Source: an uncultured Prevotella sp.
GTDB lineage: Bacteria > Bacteroidota > Bacteroidia > Bacteroidales > Bacteroidaceae
DNA: 64,000 nucleotides
Direction of reading: 5' to 3'
Assembly (NCBI GenBank): GCA_946548085.1
Contig: CAMNPN010000078.1
Coordinates: 1-64,000 of the forward strand
Part shown: positions 34,623 through 44,128 of the stretch, piece by piece
Layout of the letters: each line of letters starts with the position of its first letter
Position numbering within the stretch: the stretch's first letter is position 1
Program-made: the position numbers and the translations under genes
Notes under the pieces: model-generated
Told to the model about the DNA's origin: nothing
Databases searched by the model: none
The model's input: the letters and a program-made list of their open reading frames with translations, nothing else

Positions 34623-36683
34623 ATGAAAAGGAGCTTGAAAATTCAGATAGTATTGTTTCTTATAGTCGTTATTATCGTATCATGTGGTAAGACGAACCAA
34701 GATATAAAGTCTGTCAAGTCGAGCAAGGCGGATAGTCTGCTTTTTGATGTGGGCGTGTTGAAAGACTACAATCGCATGCTGGTACTTGTAGACAGTCTTG
34801 AGAAAGCTGGCGACATCTCTCCGCTCAATGCCAATCGCTGGCGGGGAACTGCTTATTATCGGCAGGGACAGTATAGCATGGCGGAGATGTGTTACAGGAA
34901 GGCCGTCGAGTACGAGGTAAAGAGTGATGTAGACCAGCTGAACTATAACAAGGTGGCCCGTCGGTTGTCGGAGTTGTTGCTTGTGAAAGGTGACTTCGAG
35001 GGATCTCTCCGTATCGCCATTCCTGCCGTGAAGAAAATGGAGGCTTCCGGCATTGGTTCCGATATTGACTATGCCATTTTGTTGAATAACATCGGCTGCT
35101 GCCAGTTGAATCTTGGACAGGACAAAGAGGCCAATGAGAGTTTTCTGACCGCTCGCGGACATTATGCCAACCGTTGGCAGTCTGACAGCACCAGCCGCGG
35201 TTTTCAGGAAGCCGTCATTGGTACGGTCTATACCAGTCTTGCTTATATCAACATGCGGCGCTATGCTGAGTCTATCTATTGGATTGACCGGACGGAGATG
35301 CTGCTGAATATGTATAGGGAAAGACCCGATGCCAGGACGGAATATTTTGATGAGTATCAGGGACGTATCGAGATTATGCGTGCTGTGGCACGTCAGGGAC
35401 TGGGCCAAAAAGAGGAGGCAGCCGAGGCCTACAAGGCTTTCCTGAAGACCGACTACTCTAAGACTGGTCCCGGTCACATCAATGCCAACGATTACCTGAT
35501 GGCTGCCAGCCGTTTCAAGGAGGCTGCGGACAACTACCGCTATCTTGACCAGACACTCAGTGACTGGGGCATGGAACCCTCACTTGACAATATCCAGTTA
35601 TACATGCTGCCAAAGTTCCGGGCGAACGAAGAGGCTGGCCGTAGAGACTCTGCCCACGTTGCCGCAGAGCGTATCCTACTGATGCTCGACTCTGCCATTA
35701 CTAACCAGAAAAACAGTACCACAGCGGAACTGGCGACTATCTACGACACGCAGGGCAAGGAGGCTGAGATAGCCCAGCAACAGGCAAACCTGGCCAGTCA
35801 GCAGCTTTATGGCGCACTGATTACATTGGGACTTGTAGTCACCTTCTTTTCCTTGTTTATTTATTTCCGTCACCGCTCTGCCAAACGATTGGAACATGCC
35901 CATGAAAAACTGCAGCATGCCTATGATAAACTTGAGGAGACGACGGCAGCCAAGGAACGTATCGAGAGTGAGCTCCGCATTGCACGGGATATTCAGATGT
36001 CGATGGTTCCCAATATCTTTCCCGATCAGGAAGGACTGGATATTTATGCCATTATCGAACCAGCGAAAGAAGTTGGGGGAGATCTTTATGGATATTTGTT
36101 GATAGGTGATAAACTCTACTTTGCCCTTGGCGATGTGTCAGGAAAGGGGGTCCCGGCTTCACTCTTCATGGCCCAGGCCACACGACTTTTCCGGACGTTG
36201 GCCTCACAGGGTATGGAGCCCGCAGAAATCCTTACCCGTATGAATGCCGCATTGGTCGAGGATAACGAACAGGGCATGTTCGTCACGATGTTCCTTGGAC
36301 TGGCTGACTTGTCTACCGGTCACCTCGAATTCTGCAATGCCGGCCACAATCCACCGCTGATTAAGGATGAGAGTGGTAAGTGGACATTCCTGAAGATGGT
36401 TCCCAATGCACCTATCGGCATGTGGCCCGGGCTGAAGTTCAAAGAGGAACACGTGGATTCTATTAAAGGAATGCCATTCCTGGTATATACGGACGGCTTA
36501 AACGAAGCCGAGAATTGTCGACAGGAGCAGTTTGGCGATGATCGCCTGCTGAATATTCTGGAGCATTCCTCTTTCAAGAATGCGAAGGATGTGATAGAGA
36601 CGTTGATGGCCGAGGTGAAACGTCATCGTGACGGTGCTGAAGCCAATGACGACCTTACGATGATGTGCCTAAAAATCAGCTAA
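34623..36683 (+). CDS. TPR sensor with SpoIIE/RsbU-type PP2C phosphatase
   Basis: 686 residues. A short hydrophobic N terminus ending VSC at residue 21 could be a lipobox or a signal anchor. Residues about 30-390 are TPR-like helices (RWRGTAYYRQGQYSMAEMCYRKAVEY), a transmembrane segment lies at about 398-420 (ITLGLVVTFFSLFIYF), then a coiled coil and the PP2C-like SpoIIE domain (about 450-686) with EVGGDLYGYL, GDVSGKGVPASLF, LVYTDGLNEAEN and NDDLTMM carrying the metal Asp residues. Such proteins dephosphorylate anti-sigma-factor antagonists or act on partner proteins; the partner here is not encoded nearby. Single gene with its own strong promoter. Confidence 0.9.
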   Translation: MKRSLKIQIVLFLIVVIIVSCGKTNQDIKSVKSSKADSLLFDVGVLKDYNRMLVLVDSLEKAGDISPLNANRWRGTAYYRQGQYSMAEMCYRKAVEYEVKSDVDQLNYNKVARRLSELLLVKGDFEGSLRIAIPAVKKMEASGIGSDIDYAILLNNIGCCQLNLGQDKEANESFLTARGHYANRWQSDSTSRGFQEAVIGTVYTSLAYINMRRYAESIYWIDRTEMLLNMYRERPDARTEYFDEYQGRIEIMRAVARQGLGQKEEAAEAYKAFLKTDYSKTGPGHINANDYLMAASRFKEAADNYRYLDQTLSDWGMEPSLDNIQLYMLPKFRANEEAGRRDSAHVAAERILLMLDSAITNQKNSTTAELATIYDTQGKEAEIAQQQANLASQQLYGALITLGLVVTFFSLFIYFRHRSAKRLEHAHEKLQHAYDKLEETTAAKERIESELRIARDIQMSMVPNIFPDQEGLDIYAIIEPAKEVGGDLYGYLLIGDKLYFALGDVSGKGVPASLFMAQATRLFRTLASQGMEPAEILTRMNAALVEDNEQGMFVTMFLGLADLSTGHLEFCNAGHNPPLIKDESGKWTFLKMVPNAPIGMWPGLKFKEEHVDSIKGMPFLVYTDGLNEAENCRQEQFGDDRLLNILEHSSFKNAKDVIETLMAEVKRHRDGAEANDDLTMMCLKIS

Positions 36684-36730
36684 GATTAAAAAAGATGCCT
36701 AAAAAGTGACCTAGTATCATTTAAAATTCG

Positions 36731-36738
36731 TACCTTTG
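36731..36738 (+). promoter_or_regulatory. -7 box of the LysE gene
   Basis: TACCTTTG eight bases before the ATG at 36747, so the 5' leader must be very short. Confidence 0.6.
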
Positions 36739-36746
36739 CACCCGAT

Positions 36747-37412
36747 ATGCCGATACATATACCTATTAATATATTAGATTTTATCTTCAAGGGGATGATG
36801 ATCGGGGTGATTGCCAGCGCTCCGATGGGTCCCGTAGGCATCCTTTGTGTGCAGCGGACGCTGAACAAAGGACGTTGGTATGGTTTGGCTACAGGAATCG
36901 GTGCGGCGGCGAGCGACATTATCTATGCAGGATTTGCAGGCTTTGGTATGTCGTTTGTGATGGATCTGATCAACAACGACCAGAATCGTTTCTATCTTCA
37001 GATTGGCGGTAGTATCATGTTGCTCTGTTTCGGACTATACACCTATAAGTCTGATCCTACGAAGAAGATGCACCAGTCGGGCCAGCAGAAAGGCTCGCTG
37101 TGGTATAATACATGGACGGCATTTCTCGTCACATTCTCCAATCCGCTGATTATCTTCCTTTTCCTGGCCATGTATGCCCAGTTCGCTTTTGTGCTGCCCA
37201 ATCATCCGTTTGAGATGCTGGTGGGCTTTGCCAGTATTGTGGGTGGCGCTCTCTTATGGTGGTGGGGCCTGACATGGCTGGTAGATAGAATACGTACGAA
37301 GTTTGATACGACGGGTATCAAGATCATCAATCAGATTATCGGCGTGGCTGTGATTATCGGTAGTGTCATCATGTTGTTAGGCACGACTACGAACCTGATC
37401 AGGTTCTTCTAA
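36747..37412 (+). CDS. LysE/RhtB-family exporter
   Basis: 221 residues with about six hydrophobic helices. The N-terminal family signature is clear (GVIASAPMGPVGILCVQRTLNKG), as are AAASDIIYAGFAGFG and WTAFLVTFSNPLIIFLF. LysE-type proteins export amino acids or related metabolites across the inner membrane; the substrate cannot be told. First gene before DUF4924-rfbD-prfC, which follow closely on the same strand. Confidence 0.88.
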   Translation: MPIHIPINILDFIFKGMMIGVIASAPMGPVGILCVQRTLNKGRWYGLATGIGAAASDIIYAGFAGFGMSFVMDLINNDQNRFYLQIGGSIMLLCFGLYTYKSDPTKKMHQSGQQKGSLWYNTWTAFLVTFSNPLIIFLFLAMYAQFAFVLPNHPFEMLVGFASIVGGALLWWWGLTWLVDRIRTKFDTTGIKIINQIIGVAVIIGSVIMLLGTTTNLIRFF

Positions 37413-37448
37413 TAATATATAAGGTAAAAAGGTTAAAAGTATAGAGAA

Positions 37449-37994
37449 GTGTTTATAGCACAGGAATTACGCAAGAAGAATATAGCGGAGTATCTGCTTT
37501 ATATGTGGCAGGTTGAAGATACAATAAGGGCTTTCGATTGTTCGCTGACAAGGATAAAGCGAGAGTATATTGAACGCTTCGACCTGTCTGAAGAGCAGAA
37601 AGAGGAGGAGATCGACTGGTATGGGAACCTCATCCGCATGATGAACCAAGAAGGTTGTCGCGAGAAGGGCCACCTACAAATTAATAAGGTGACGTTGCAA
37701 ATGCTTATAGAACTGCATAGTCAGTTGCTACAGTCGTCAAAGTTCCCTTTTTACAATACGGAATATTACAAGGTTCTACCGTTTATTGTTGAACTCCGAA
37801 ATCGTGGAGCTAATAAGGAAGAGAACGAGATTGAGACGTGCTTCAACTCACTCTATGGCGTGATGCTGCTGCGCCTGCAGAAGAAGGAGTTGTCGCCAGA
37901 TACCGCCCACGCCGTGAAGGAGATCTCTACCTTCATCGGCATGCTCAGCGATTACTATCGCAAAGATAAAGAAGAGGGATTGAAATTTGAATAA
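37449..37994 (+). CDS. DUF4924 family protein
   Basis: 181 residues, all-alpha and soluble; it matches the Bacteroidetes DUF4924 group (IAQELRKKNIAEYLLYMWQVEDTIRA at the N terminus, shown in part; INKVTLQMLIELHSQLL; VKEISTFIGMLSDYYRKD). The start is a GTG, because no ATG fits the conserved N terminus. It precedes rfbD by 13 bases, an order known from other Bacteroidales. Function unknown. Confidence 0.82.
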   Translation: MFIAQELRKKNIAEYLLYMWQVEDTIRAFDCSLTRIKREYIERFDLSEEQKEEEIDWYGNLIRMMNQEGCREKGHLQINKVTLQMLIELHSQLLQSSKFPFYNTEYYKVLPFIVELRNRGANKEENEIETCFNSLYGVMLLRLQKKELSPDTAHAVKEISTFIGMLSDYYRKDKEEGLKFE

Positions 37995-38007
37995 TAATTA
38001 GGTACGT

Positions 38008-38856
38008 ATGAGGATATTGATTACTGGCTGTAATGGCCAATTGGGAAACGAAATGCAGTTGCTGGAGAAAGAGAATCCCCAGCATACATATTTTAATACG
38101 GATGTAGCTGAGCTCGATATAACCAACAGCGAGGCAGTAGAGTCGTATATTGCTGCGAATCAGATTGATGGCGTCGTGAACTGTGCAGCCTACACGGCTG
38201 TTGATAAAGCCGAGGAGAATGCGGAGCTATGCCATCTGCTGAACGCTGTGGCGCCCGGTTATCTGGCAGCGGCAATCGGTAACCGTGGCGGATGGATGAT
38301 TCAGGTGTCGACGGACTATGTGTTTGATGGCACGAATCATACGCCGTATGTCGAGACAGACCCCGTTTGCCCGAACAGCGTCTACGGTTCAACCAAACTC
38401 GCCGGTGAGGAAAATGTGATGAAAGCCTGTGTGAATTCAATGATTATCCGCACCGCATGGCTTTATTCCACTTTCGGTAACAATTTTGTGAAGACCATGA
38501 TCCGCTTAGGTAAGGAGAAATCAGAGTTAGGCGTGATTTTTGATCAGATTGGCACGCCGACCTATGCCAGAGACCTGGCTGTGGCTATCTTCGCCGCCAT
38601 CAACCAGGGGGTGAAGCCCGGACTGTATCATTTCTCGAACGAAGGCGTCATCTCTTGGTACGACTTCACGAAGGCCATCCACCGCATCGCCGGGATCACG
38701 ACCTGTCACGTGCGTCCTCTTCACACCGAGGAGTATCCGACACCCGCCGCACGTCCGCACTATTCCGTGCTCGACAAGACAAAGATTAAGCAGACTTACG
38801 GCCTTGAGATCCCCTACTGGGAAGAATCCCTCGCCGAATGCATCGCTCAATTGTAA
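38008..38856 (+). CDS. rfbD: dTDP-4-dehydrorhamnose reductase
   Basis: 282 residues, NADPH-dependent short-chain dehydrogenase, last step of dTDP-rhamnose synthesis for surface polysaccharides. MRILITGCNGQLGNE carries the Gly-rich nucleotide loop; VSTDYVFDG, and YGSTKLAGE with catalytic Tyr and Lys, and RTAWLYSTFGNNFVKTM are typical. Translated 13 bases after DUF4924 and about 40 bases before prfC. The first-step gene rfbA lies at 53064, in a separate unit. Confidence 0.95.
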   Translation: MRILITGCNGQLGNEMQLLEKENPQHTYFNTDVAELDITNSEAVESYIAANQIDGVVNCAAYTAVDKAEENAELCHLLNAVAPGYLAAAIGNRGGWMIQVSTDYVFDGTNHTPYVETDPVCPNSVYGSTKLAGEENVMKACVNSMIIRTAWLYSTFGNNFVKTMIRLGKEKSELGVIFDQIGTPTYARDLAVAIFAAINQGVKPGLYHFSNEGVISWYDFTKAIHRIAGITTCHVRPLHTEEYPTPAARPHYSVLDKTKIKQTYGLEIPYWEESLAECIAQL

Positions 38857-38897
38857 CAATCAAATCGTATCATCAGAATAATCGTAAGTCATCGTAG

Positions 38898-40487
38898 ATG
38901 AATCAGGAAATAGACAGAAGAAGAACCTTTGCAATCATATCGCACCCGGATGCTGGTAAGACGACGCTGACAGAGAAGTTCCTCCTTTTCGGTGGACAGA
39001 TACAGGTGGCAGGAGCCGTCAAGAACAATAAGATTAAGAAGACGGCCACCTCCGACTGGATGGATATAGAGAAGCAGCGAGGCATATCCGTATCCACCTC
39101 CGTGATGGAATTCGATTACACGCCCGACGGCAAGAATGTAGAGTATAAGGTGAACATCCTCGACACCCCTGGTCACCAGGACTTTGCTGAAGACACCTTC
39201 CGCACGTTGACGGCGGTCGACTCTGCCATTATTGTAGTGGATGGCGCGAAAGGTGTGGAGACTCAGACGCGTAAGCTGATGACGGTCTGCCGCATGCGTA
39301 AGACGCCTGTGATCATCTTTATAAATAAGATGGATCGTGAGGGACGGGACCCCTTTGACCTGCTCGACGAACTGGAAAAGGAGCTGGAGATTAGCGTGCG
39401 CCCGCTGAGCTGGCCCATCAATCAGGGTGCTAAGTTCAAAGGCGTCTATAATATATATGAACAGAAGCTCGACCTGTTCACGCCCGACAAGCAGCGCGTG
39501 ACTGAAAAGGTGGAGGTAGACATTGATAGTGCAGAGCTCGATCAGCGGGTAGGGGAGCAGGATGCTGCCAAACTCAGAGAAGACCTGGAGCTGGTAGATG
39601 GCGTTTATCCGGAGTTTGATGTAGACAGCTATCGTTCGGCAGAGGTGGCCCCGGTGTTCTTTGGCTCGGCTTTAAACAACTTCGGCGTACAAGAACTGCT
39701 GAATTGCTTCGTGGAGATAGCACCCTCACCACGTCCGACGAAGGCCGAGGAGCGCGATGTGCAGCCCGATGAGCCCAAGTTCACGGGCTTCATCTTCAAG
39801 ATTACGGCTAATATCGACCCAAACCATCGCTCGTGTATCGCCTTCTGTAAGGTTTGCAGTGGACAGTTCCGTCGTAATCAGCCCTATCTGCATGTGCGTC
39901 AGGGAAAGACCATGCGCTTTACGTCACCTACACAGTTCATGGCGCAACGGAAGTCGACTATCGAGGAGGCATGGCCGGGAGACATCGTAGGATTGCCTGA
40001 TACGGGCGGCCTGTTTAAGATTGGCGATACCCTTACTGAGGGTGAACAGCTGCATTTCCGTGGACTTCCCTCATTCTCACCAGAACTCTTTAAATATATT
40101 GAGAATGACGACCCGATGAAGTCGAAGCAGCTGCAGAAGGGCATCGACCAGCTGATGGACGAGGGCGTGGCCCAGCTGTTTGTCAACCAGTTCAATAACC
40201 GTAAGATTATCGGCACCGTGGGACAATTGCAGTTCGAGGTCATTCAGTATCGCCTGGAGAATGAGTATAATGCCAAGTGCCGCTGGGAGCCTGTCCATTT
40301 GTATAAGGCCTGTTGGATAGAGAGTGATGATGATGCTGAGCTGGAAAACTTCAAGAAGCGCAAGTATCAGTATATGGCGAAGGATAAGGAGGGACGCGAC
40401 GTGTTCCTGGCCGACTCGGGCTATGTGCTGTCGATGGCGCAGGAAGACTTCAAGCATATCAGGTTCCACTTTACCAGTGAGTTCTAA
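38898..40487 (+). CDS. prfC: peptide chain release factor 3
   Basis: 529-residue GTPase that recycles RF1/RF2 from the ribosome after peptide release. G1 loop [12 protein letters not shown], switch region [27 protein letters not shown] (G3) and [16 protein letters not shown] (G4) mark the G domain, followed by domain II and the RF3-specific C-terminal domain ([20 protein letters not shown]). Full length. Last gene of the LysE-DUF4924-rfbD-prfC run. Confidence 0.97.
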   Translation: MNQEIDRRRTFAIISHPDAGKTTLTEKFLLFGGQIQVAGAVKNNKIKKTATSDWMDIEKQRGISVSTSVMEFDYTPDGKNVEYKVNILDTPGHQDFAEDTFRTLTAVDSAIIVVDGAKGVETQTRKLMTVCRMRKTPVIIFINKMDREGRDPFDLLDELEKELEISVRPLSWPINQGAKFKGVYNIYEQKLDLFTPDKQRVTEKVEVDIDSAELDQRVGEQDAAKLREDLELVDGVYPEFDVDSYRSAEVAPVFFGSALNNFGVQELLNCFVEIAPSPRPTKAEERDVQPDEPKFTGFIFKITANIDPNHRSCIAFCKVCSGQFRRNQPYLHVRQGKTMRFTSPTQFMAQRKSTIEEAWPGDIVGLPDTGGLFKIGDTLTEGEQLHFRGLPSFSPELFKYIENDDPMKSKQLQKGIDQLMDEGVAQLFVNQFNNRKIIGTVGQLQFEVIQYRLENEYNAKCRWEPVHLYKACWIESDDDAELENFKKRKYQYMAKDKEGRDVFLADSGYVLSMAQEDFKHIRFHFTSEF

Positions 40488-40535
40488 TACATTATTATTA
40501 ATATAGAATGTTTTAATATTAAAATAGTAACGATT

Positions 40536-41222
40536 ATGAAAAAAATGATGATGATCGTCGCCATGATGGCGGCAACAGTGACAGCCAGTGCCCAGTTTGA
40601 GGCAGGTACATTCTCTCTCCAGCCCAAATTGGGTGCAACAGGGTCTATGTTAAGTAATATGCCCAATCTCGATACAGCCGGCGCGGGTGGAGTCAACCTG
40701 ACGTCTGACAAGACGGCTACGGGTGGCTTTATTATTGGTGGCGAGGCAGAATACCAGCTTTCCAATGTTTTCAGCCTTGCTGCCGGTGTGAACTATGCCC
40801 AACAGGGTTGCGGATGGAAGGATAAGTCGTTTAGCTTCAATGGCGTTGTGGCCGAGTTGAAGGATACTAAGGTAGAACTGGGTTATGTCAATGTGCCGGT
40901 TGTTATCAATGCCTATCTTTTCCGGGGCTTTGCCGTGAAGGCTGGTGTGCAGTTCGGATTCCTCACCAATGCCGATATGAAGTTCACCCTCAAGAGCGAA
41001 CAAGGGAACCTCAACCAGTCGTCCGATTTTGATCAGAGCATTATGGACGGTTGCGAGAAGTTCGACATCGCCATCCCCGTGGGTGTCAGCTACCAGTTCA
41101 AGGTGCCCATCGTCATCGACGCCCGTTACAACATCGGTCTGAAGAACGTTAGCAAGGAGGTTGGCGAGGACTTCAAGAACCAGGTGTTCCAGATTACCGT
41201 CGGCTATAAGTTCGCTCTTTAA
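40536..41222 (+). CDS. outer-membrane beta-barrel (porin-like) protein
   Basis: 228 residues; signal peptide MKKMMMIVAMMAATVTASA, then alternating strands typical of the OMP_b-brl group (FSLQPKLGATGSM, GGFIIGGEAEYQLSNVFSLAAGVNYAQQG in part, VNVPVVINAYLFRGF, GVQFGFLTNADM) and a final strand QITVGYKFAL with the aromatic near the end. Probably eight strands. Transport or structural role unknown. Its TAA is immediately followed by the ATG of the next gene, so the two are likely co-translated. Confidence 0.85.
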   Translation: MKKMMMIVAMMAATVTASAQFEAGTFSLQPKLGATGSMLSNMPNLDTAGAGGVNLTSDKTATGGFIIGGEAEYQLSNVFSLAAGVNYAQQGCGWKDKSFSFNGVVAELKDTKVELGYVNVPVVINAYLFRGFAVKAGVQFGFLTNADMKFTLKSEQGNLNQSSDFDQSIMDGCEKFDIAIPVGVSYQFKVPIVIDARYNIGLKNVSKEVGEDFKNQVFQITVGYKFAL

Positions 41223-41804
41223 ATGACACGTGAACAGGACATCAAGAATGCCGTAGAGACGATGCGGCGGGGTGGGGTGATTCTCTACCCCACCGATACT
41301 GTCTGGGGCATCGGTTGTGATGCCACAAATGTAGAGGCCGTAAGGAGGGTGTACGAGATCAAACAGCGTGATGACTCGAAGGCTCTCATCTGCCTGGTGG
41401 ACTCTGATGCACGTATGCAGCGCTACTTCAGAAATGTATCCGATGTGGCGTGGCAACTTGTTGACAGCCTGAAGGAAGGTGATGGCAGACCCACGACGCT
41501 GATTCTCGACGGCGCGATCAATCTGGCGCAGAACCTGATTGCTGATGACGGGAGTGTAGGCATCCGGATTACCAATGAGCCTTTTTCCAAAGAGCTCTGC
41601 TACCGTTTCCAGAAAGCCATCGTTTCTACTTCGGCCAACATCAGTGGTGAGCCTGCAGCACAGAATTACTGCGATATAGACCAGCGTATCCTTGATGCCG
41701 TTGATTATGTGTGCTGGTCGCGCAGACAGGAGCATAAACCTCATACTCCGTCGAGCATCATCAAACTGAAGGCCAACGGAGAGGTGACGGTAATAAGGAA
41801 GTAA
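41223..41804 (+). CDS. threonylcarbamoyl-AMP synthase (TsaC/YrdC/Sua5 family)
   Basis: 193 residues, the short YrdC-type form. It activates threonine, bicarbonate and ATP to threonylcarbamoyl-AMP for the t6A modification of tRNA. Motifs: GGVILYPTDTVWGIGCDA (nucleotide and threonine site), IKQRDDSKALICLV, SVGIRITNEPF, IVSTSANISGEPA. Starts directly at the stop of the porin gene and precedes the ClC gene by 35 bases, an order typical of Bacteroidales. Confidence 0.93.
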   Translation: MTREQDIKNAVETMRRGGVILYPTDTVWGIGCDATNVEAVRRVYEIKQRDDSKALICLVDSDARMQRYFRNVSDVAWQLVDSLKEGDGRPTTLILDGAINLAQNLIADDGSVGIRITNEPFSKELCYRFQKAIVSTSANISGEPAAQNYCDIDQRILDAVDYVCWSRRQEHKPHTPSSIIKLKANGEVTVIRK

Positions 41805-41839
41805 AGGCAGATTATGGCGGATAGGGCCTTGGATTAGCA

Positions 41840-43642
41840 ATGGAAGCGACGATAGACAGCAAGCCAACCTTGCTACACCGGCTACATGAGTGGCGCGTGG
41901 AGCATGTCAGCGAGAAGATGTTCATGATCATTCTCGCTCTGCTTGTTGGCTTCTTTGCAGCCGTGGCTGCTTTTGTGCTCCATTGGATCATCAATCAGAT
42001 CGTACTGCTGCTTACAAGCCAGTTCGATCGCACAGGCGCCAACTGGCTTTATCTGGTCTATCCTGTCGTGGGTATCTACCTGACGTCGTTGTTCGTCCGA
42101 TATATCGTCAAGGATAATATCTCTCACGGCATCACCCGAATCCTTTATGCCATCTCGTCGAACAAGTCGAGACTGAAGTCGCATAACTGCTGGTCGTCGG
42201 TGATCGCTTCGGCCATCACCATCGGCTTTGGCGGCTCTGTCGGTGCCGAGGCTCCTATCGTGCTGACAGGGTCGGCCATCGGCTCAAACTTAGGTCAGCT
42301 GTTCCATCTGGACCGCAAGATGCTGATGACGCTGGTCGGCTGTGGTGCCGCCGGAGCCATTGCCGGCATCTTCAAGGCCCCGATCGCAGGACTGGTGTTC
42401 ACGCTGGAGGTGCTGATGATCGACATGACGATGTCGGCACTCCTTCCGATACTCGTCTCTTGTGTGACTGCCACTTGCTTTACCTATATTTTTAGTGGCG
42501 ATGCCGCCTTGTTCTCCTTTCATCTCGACAGCGAGTGGTCGGTGGAGCGCATCCCTGCTTGTGTGATGTTGGGCATCGTCTGTGGACTGGTGTCACTCTA
42601 TTTCATCCGTACGATGGGTGTCTGCGAGGATATGTTCGACCGCTTTAAGGACAAGCCCTACATACGGCTGGCCATTGGCGGAACCATCCTCAGTCTGCTG
42701 ATATTCCTGTTCCCGGCACTTTATGGCGAGGGCTACAGTAGCATCAACCTCTTACTGAACGGGCGGACGGAAGCCGATTGGAACAGCATCCTGAACAATT
42801 CGCTCTTCTCTGGTCAGGGTACGATGCTGATACCCTATATTGCCCTGGTGCTGTTTACAAAGGTGTTTGCTACATCTGCAACAAACGGTGGCGGAGGTTG
42901 TGGCGGTACGTTTGCTCCCTCGTTGTTCATTGGCTGCTTTGCCGGATTCCTCTTCTCCCGACTGTGGAACATCAATCAGATTGGTGTCTATGTACCGGAG
43001 AAGAACTTCGCCTTGTTGGGCATGGCGGGTGTGATGTCGGGGGTGATGCATGCCCCGTTGACGGGGGTGTTCCTGATCGCAGAGCTGACGGGTGGGTACA
43101 CCATGTTCATGCCGCTGATGATTGTCAGCGTCTGTGCTTATCTCACCATCATCATCTTCGAGCCTCACAGCATTTACGGTTCCCGGTTGGCTCGTCAGGG
43201 CAAGCTGCTGACACATCACACCGACCATGCCGTGCTGACGCTGATGAATCTCGATTCGGTCATCGAACGGGATTATCTGAGTGTCACACCCGATATGGAA
43301 CTCGGGCAGATTGTTCATAAAATCAGCCGGAGTCACTCTACGGTGCTTCCCGTGCTCGATGCTGCGGGGGAGTTGCTCGGCGAGATTGATATCATGAGAA
43401 TCCGTAATGTGGTGTTCCGCATTGAACTCTATCATCATTTCAAGGCAGCCCAGCTCATGACCGAACCGAAGGCCCGTCTGAGTGATGCCACGCCGATGGC
43501 TGAGGTGATGAGTGCCTTCGACAATACGGGCGCCAACTGGCTGCCGGTCTTCGATGTGGAAAACCGCTTGATGGGCTATGTCTCCCGTCAGCGGATCTAT
43601 ACGATGTACCGCAAGATGGTGGCCGACATGAGTGAAGATTAG
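41840..43642 (+). CDS. ClC-family chloride channel/transporter with CBS pair
   Basis: 600 residues. About ten to eleven membrane helices (residues 30-440) with filter motifs GFGGSVGAEAPIVLTGSAIGS (shown in part) and GGGCGGTFAPSLFIG; the gating Glu is kept, within GAEAP rather than the common GREGP. A CBS domain pair follows (about 450-595, DYLSVTPDMELGQIVHKISR, GANWLPVFDVENRLMGYVSR). Moves chloride, possibly in exchange for protons. Its TAG stop overlaps the first base of a CACAGATTACACAG repeat. Family members in this position are normally followed directly by fmt. Confidence 0.94.
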   Translation: MEATIDSKPTLLHRLHEWRVEHVSEKMFMIILALLVGFFAAVAAFVLHWIINQIVLLLTSQFDRTGANWLYLVYPVVGIYLTSLFVRYIVKDNISHGITRILYAISSNKSRLKSHNCWSSVIASAITIGFGGSVGAEAPIVLTGSAIGSNLGQLFHLDRKMLMTLVGCGAAGAIAGIFKAPIAGLVFTLEVLMIDMTMSALLPILVSCVTATCFTYIFSGDAALFSFHLDSEWSVERIPACVMLGIVCGLVSLYFIRTMGVCEDMFDRFKDKPYIRLAIGGTILSLLIFLFPALYGEGYSSINLLLNGRTEADWNSILNNSLFSGQGTMLIPYIALVLFTKVFATSATNGGGGCGGTFAPSLFIGCFAGFLFSRLWNINQIGVYVPEKNFALLGMAGVMSGVMHAPLTGVFLIAELTGGYTMFMPLMIVSVCAYLTIIIFEPHSIYGSRLARQGKLLTHHTDHAVLTLMNLDSVIERDYLSVTPDMELGQIVHKISRSHSTVLPVLDAAGELLGEIDIMRIRNVVFRIELYHHFKAAQLMTEPKARLSDATPMAEVMSAFDNTGANWLPVFDVENRLMGYVSRQRIYTMYRKMVADMSED

Positions 43643-43697
43643 CCACAGATTTGTAAAGAGAATAGGATAAGCCACAGATTACACAGATTTACACAGA
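43641..43697 (+). repeat. CACAGATTACACAG repeat, copies 1a and 1b
   Basis: AGCCACAGATTTGTA (43641-) and GCCACAGATTACACAGATT (about 43670-43688), then ACACAGA. The first begins in the clc stop codon; the second ends about 7 bases before the GxxExxY start codon. Confidence 0.85.
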
Positions 43698-43703
43698 AAT
43701 TAT

Positions 43704-44075
43704 ATGGGAGACAATAGAGACGATAGAACATATCAGATTATAGGTGCTGCAATGGAAGTCCACAGAAATTTGGGTGGCGGATTCCTTGAGGTAGTCTATG
43801 GCGATGCCCTTGAAATGGAATTTCAAGAGCGTGGAATACCATATCAACGTGAGAAGGATTTGCATATATATTATAAGAATAAGCTATTGCCTCATTTCTA
43901 TAAAGCGGACTTTATCTGTTATGAAAATATTGTGGTAGAGTTAAAAGCAGTTGAAAATCTTACTGCTGAAAGTCAGGCACAAGTTCTTAATTATCTGGCA
44001 GCTTCTGGATGTAAAGTAGGGCTGTTGCTTAATTTTGGAAAGCATAGTTTAGAAAAAAGACGTTTCGTCTTTTAG
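43704..44075 (+). CDS. GxxExxY protein (PDDEXK-like)
   Basis: 123 residues. GAAMEVHRNLGGGFLEVVYGDAL holds the name motif (GFLEVVY); the remainder, KADFICYENIVVELKA (Asp and Glu-x-Lys), ESQAQVLNYLAASG and VGLLLNFGKHSLEKRRF, fits the predicted PDDEXK nuclease fold (Pfam PDDEXK_3). Biochemical function is not established for the family, to my knowledge. It lies between two blocks of CACAGATTACACAG repeat, between clc and fmt, which are normally adjacent. It is AT-rich against neighbours (about 43% G+C in a sampled 60 bases against 63% in rpe). The last codons form an AAAAGACG/CGTCTTTT stem (44055-44073) that could end transcription. Confidence 0.9.
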   Translation: MGDNRDDRTYQIIGAAMEVHRNLGGGFLEVVYGDALEMEFQERGIPYQREKDLHIYYKNKLLPHFYKADFICYENIVVELKAVENLTAESQAQVLNYLAASGCKVGLLLNFGKHSLEKRRFVF

Positions 44076-44083
44076 TCATTTCT

Positions 44084-44115
44084 AATCATCTGTGATCATT
44101 TGTGTAATCTGTGGC
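44084..44115 (-). repeat. CACAGATTACACAG repeat, copy 2
   Basis: AATCATCTGTGATCATTTGTGTAATCTGTGGC, given here over two units (AATCATCTGTGATC and ATTTGTGTAATCTGTGGC); opposite orientation to copy 1, so copies 1 and 2 face each other around the GxxExxY gene. It ends 13 bases before the fmt ATG. Confidence 0.85.
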
Positions 44116-44128
44116 AAAAAGTAATAAT

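Noticed and set aside
40650..41867. 405-codon ORF on the minus strand
   Set aside because: Opposite the porin and YrdC-family genes, both with clear family motifs.
44111..44128. GTG start for fmt
   Set aside because: It lies inside the CACAGATTACACAG repeat; the family N terminus begins at the ATG at 44129.
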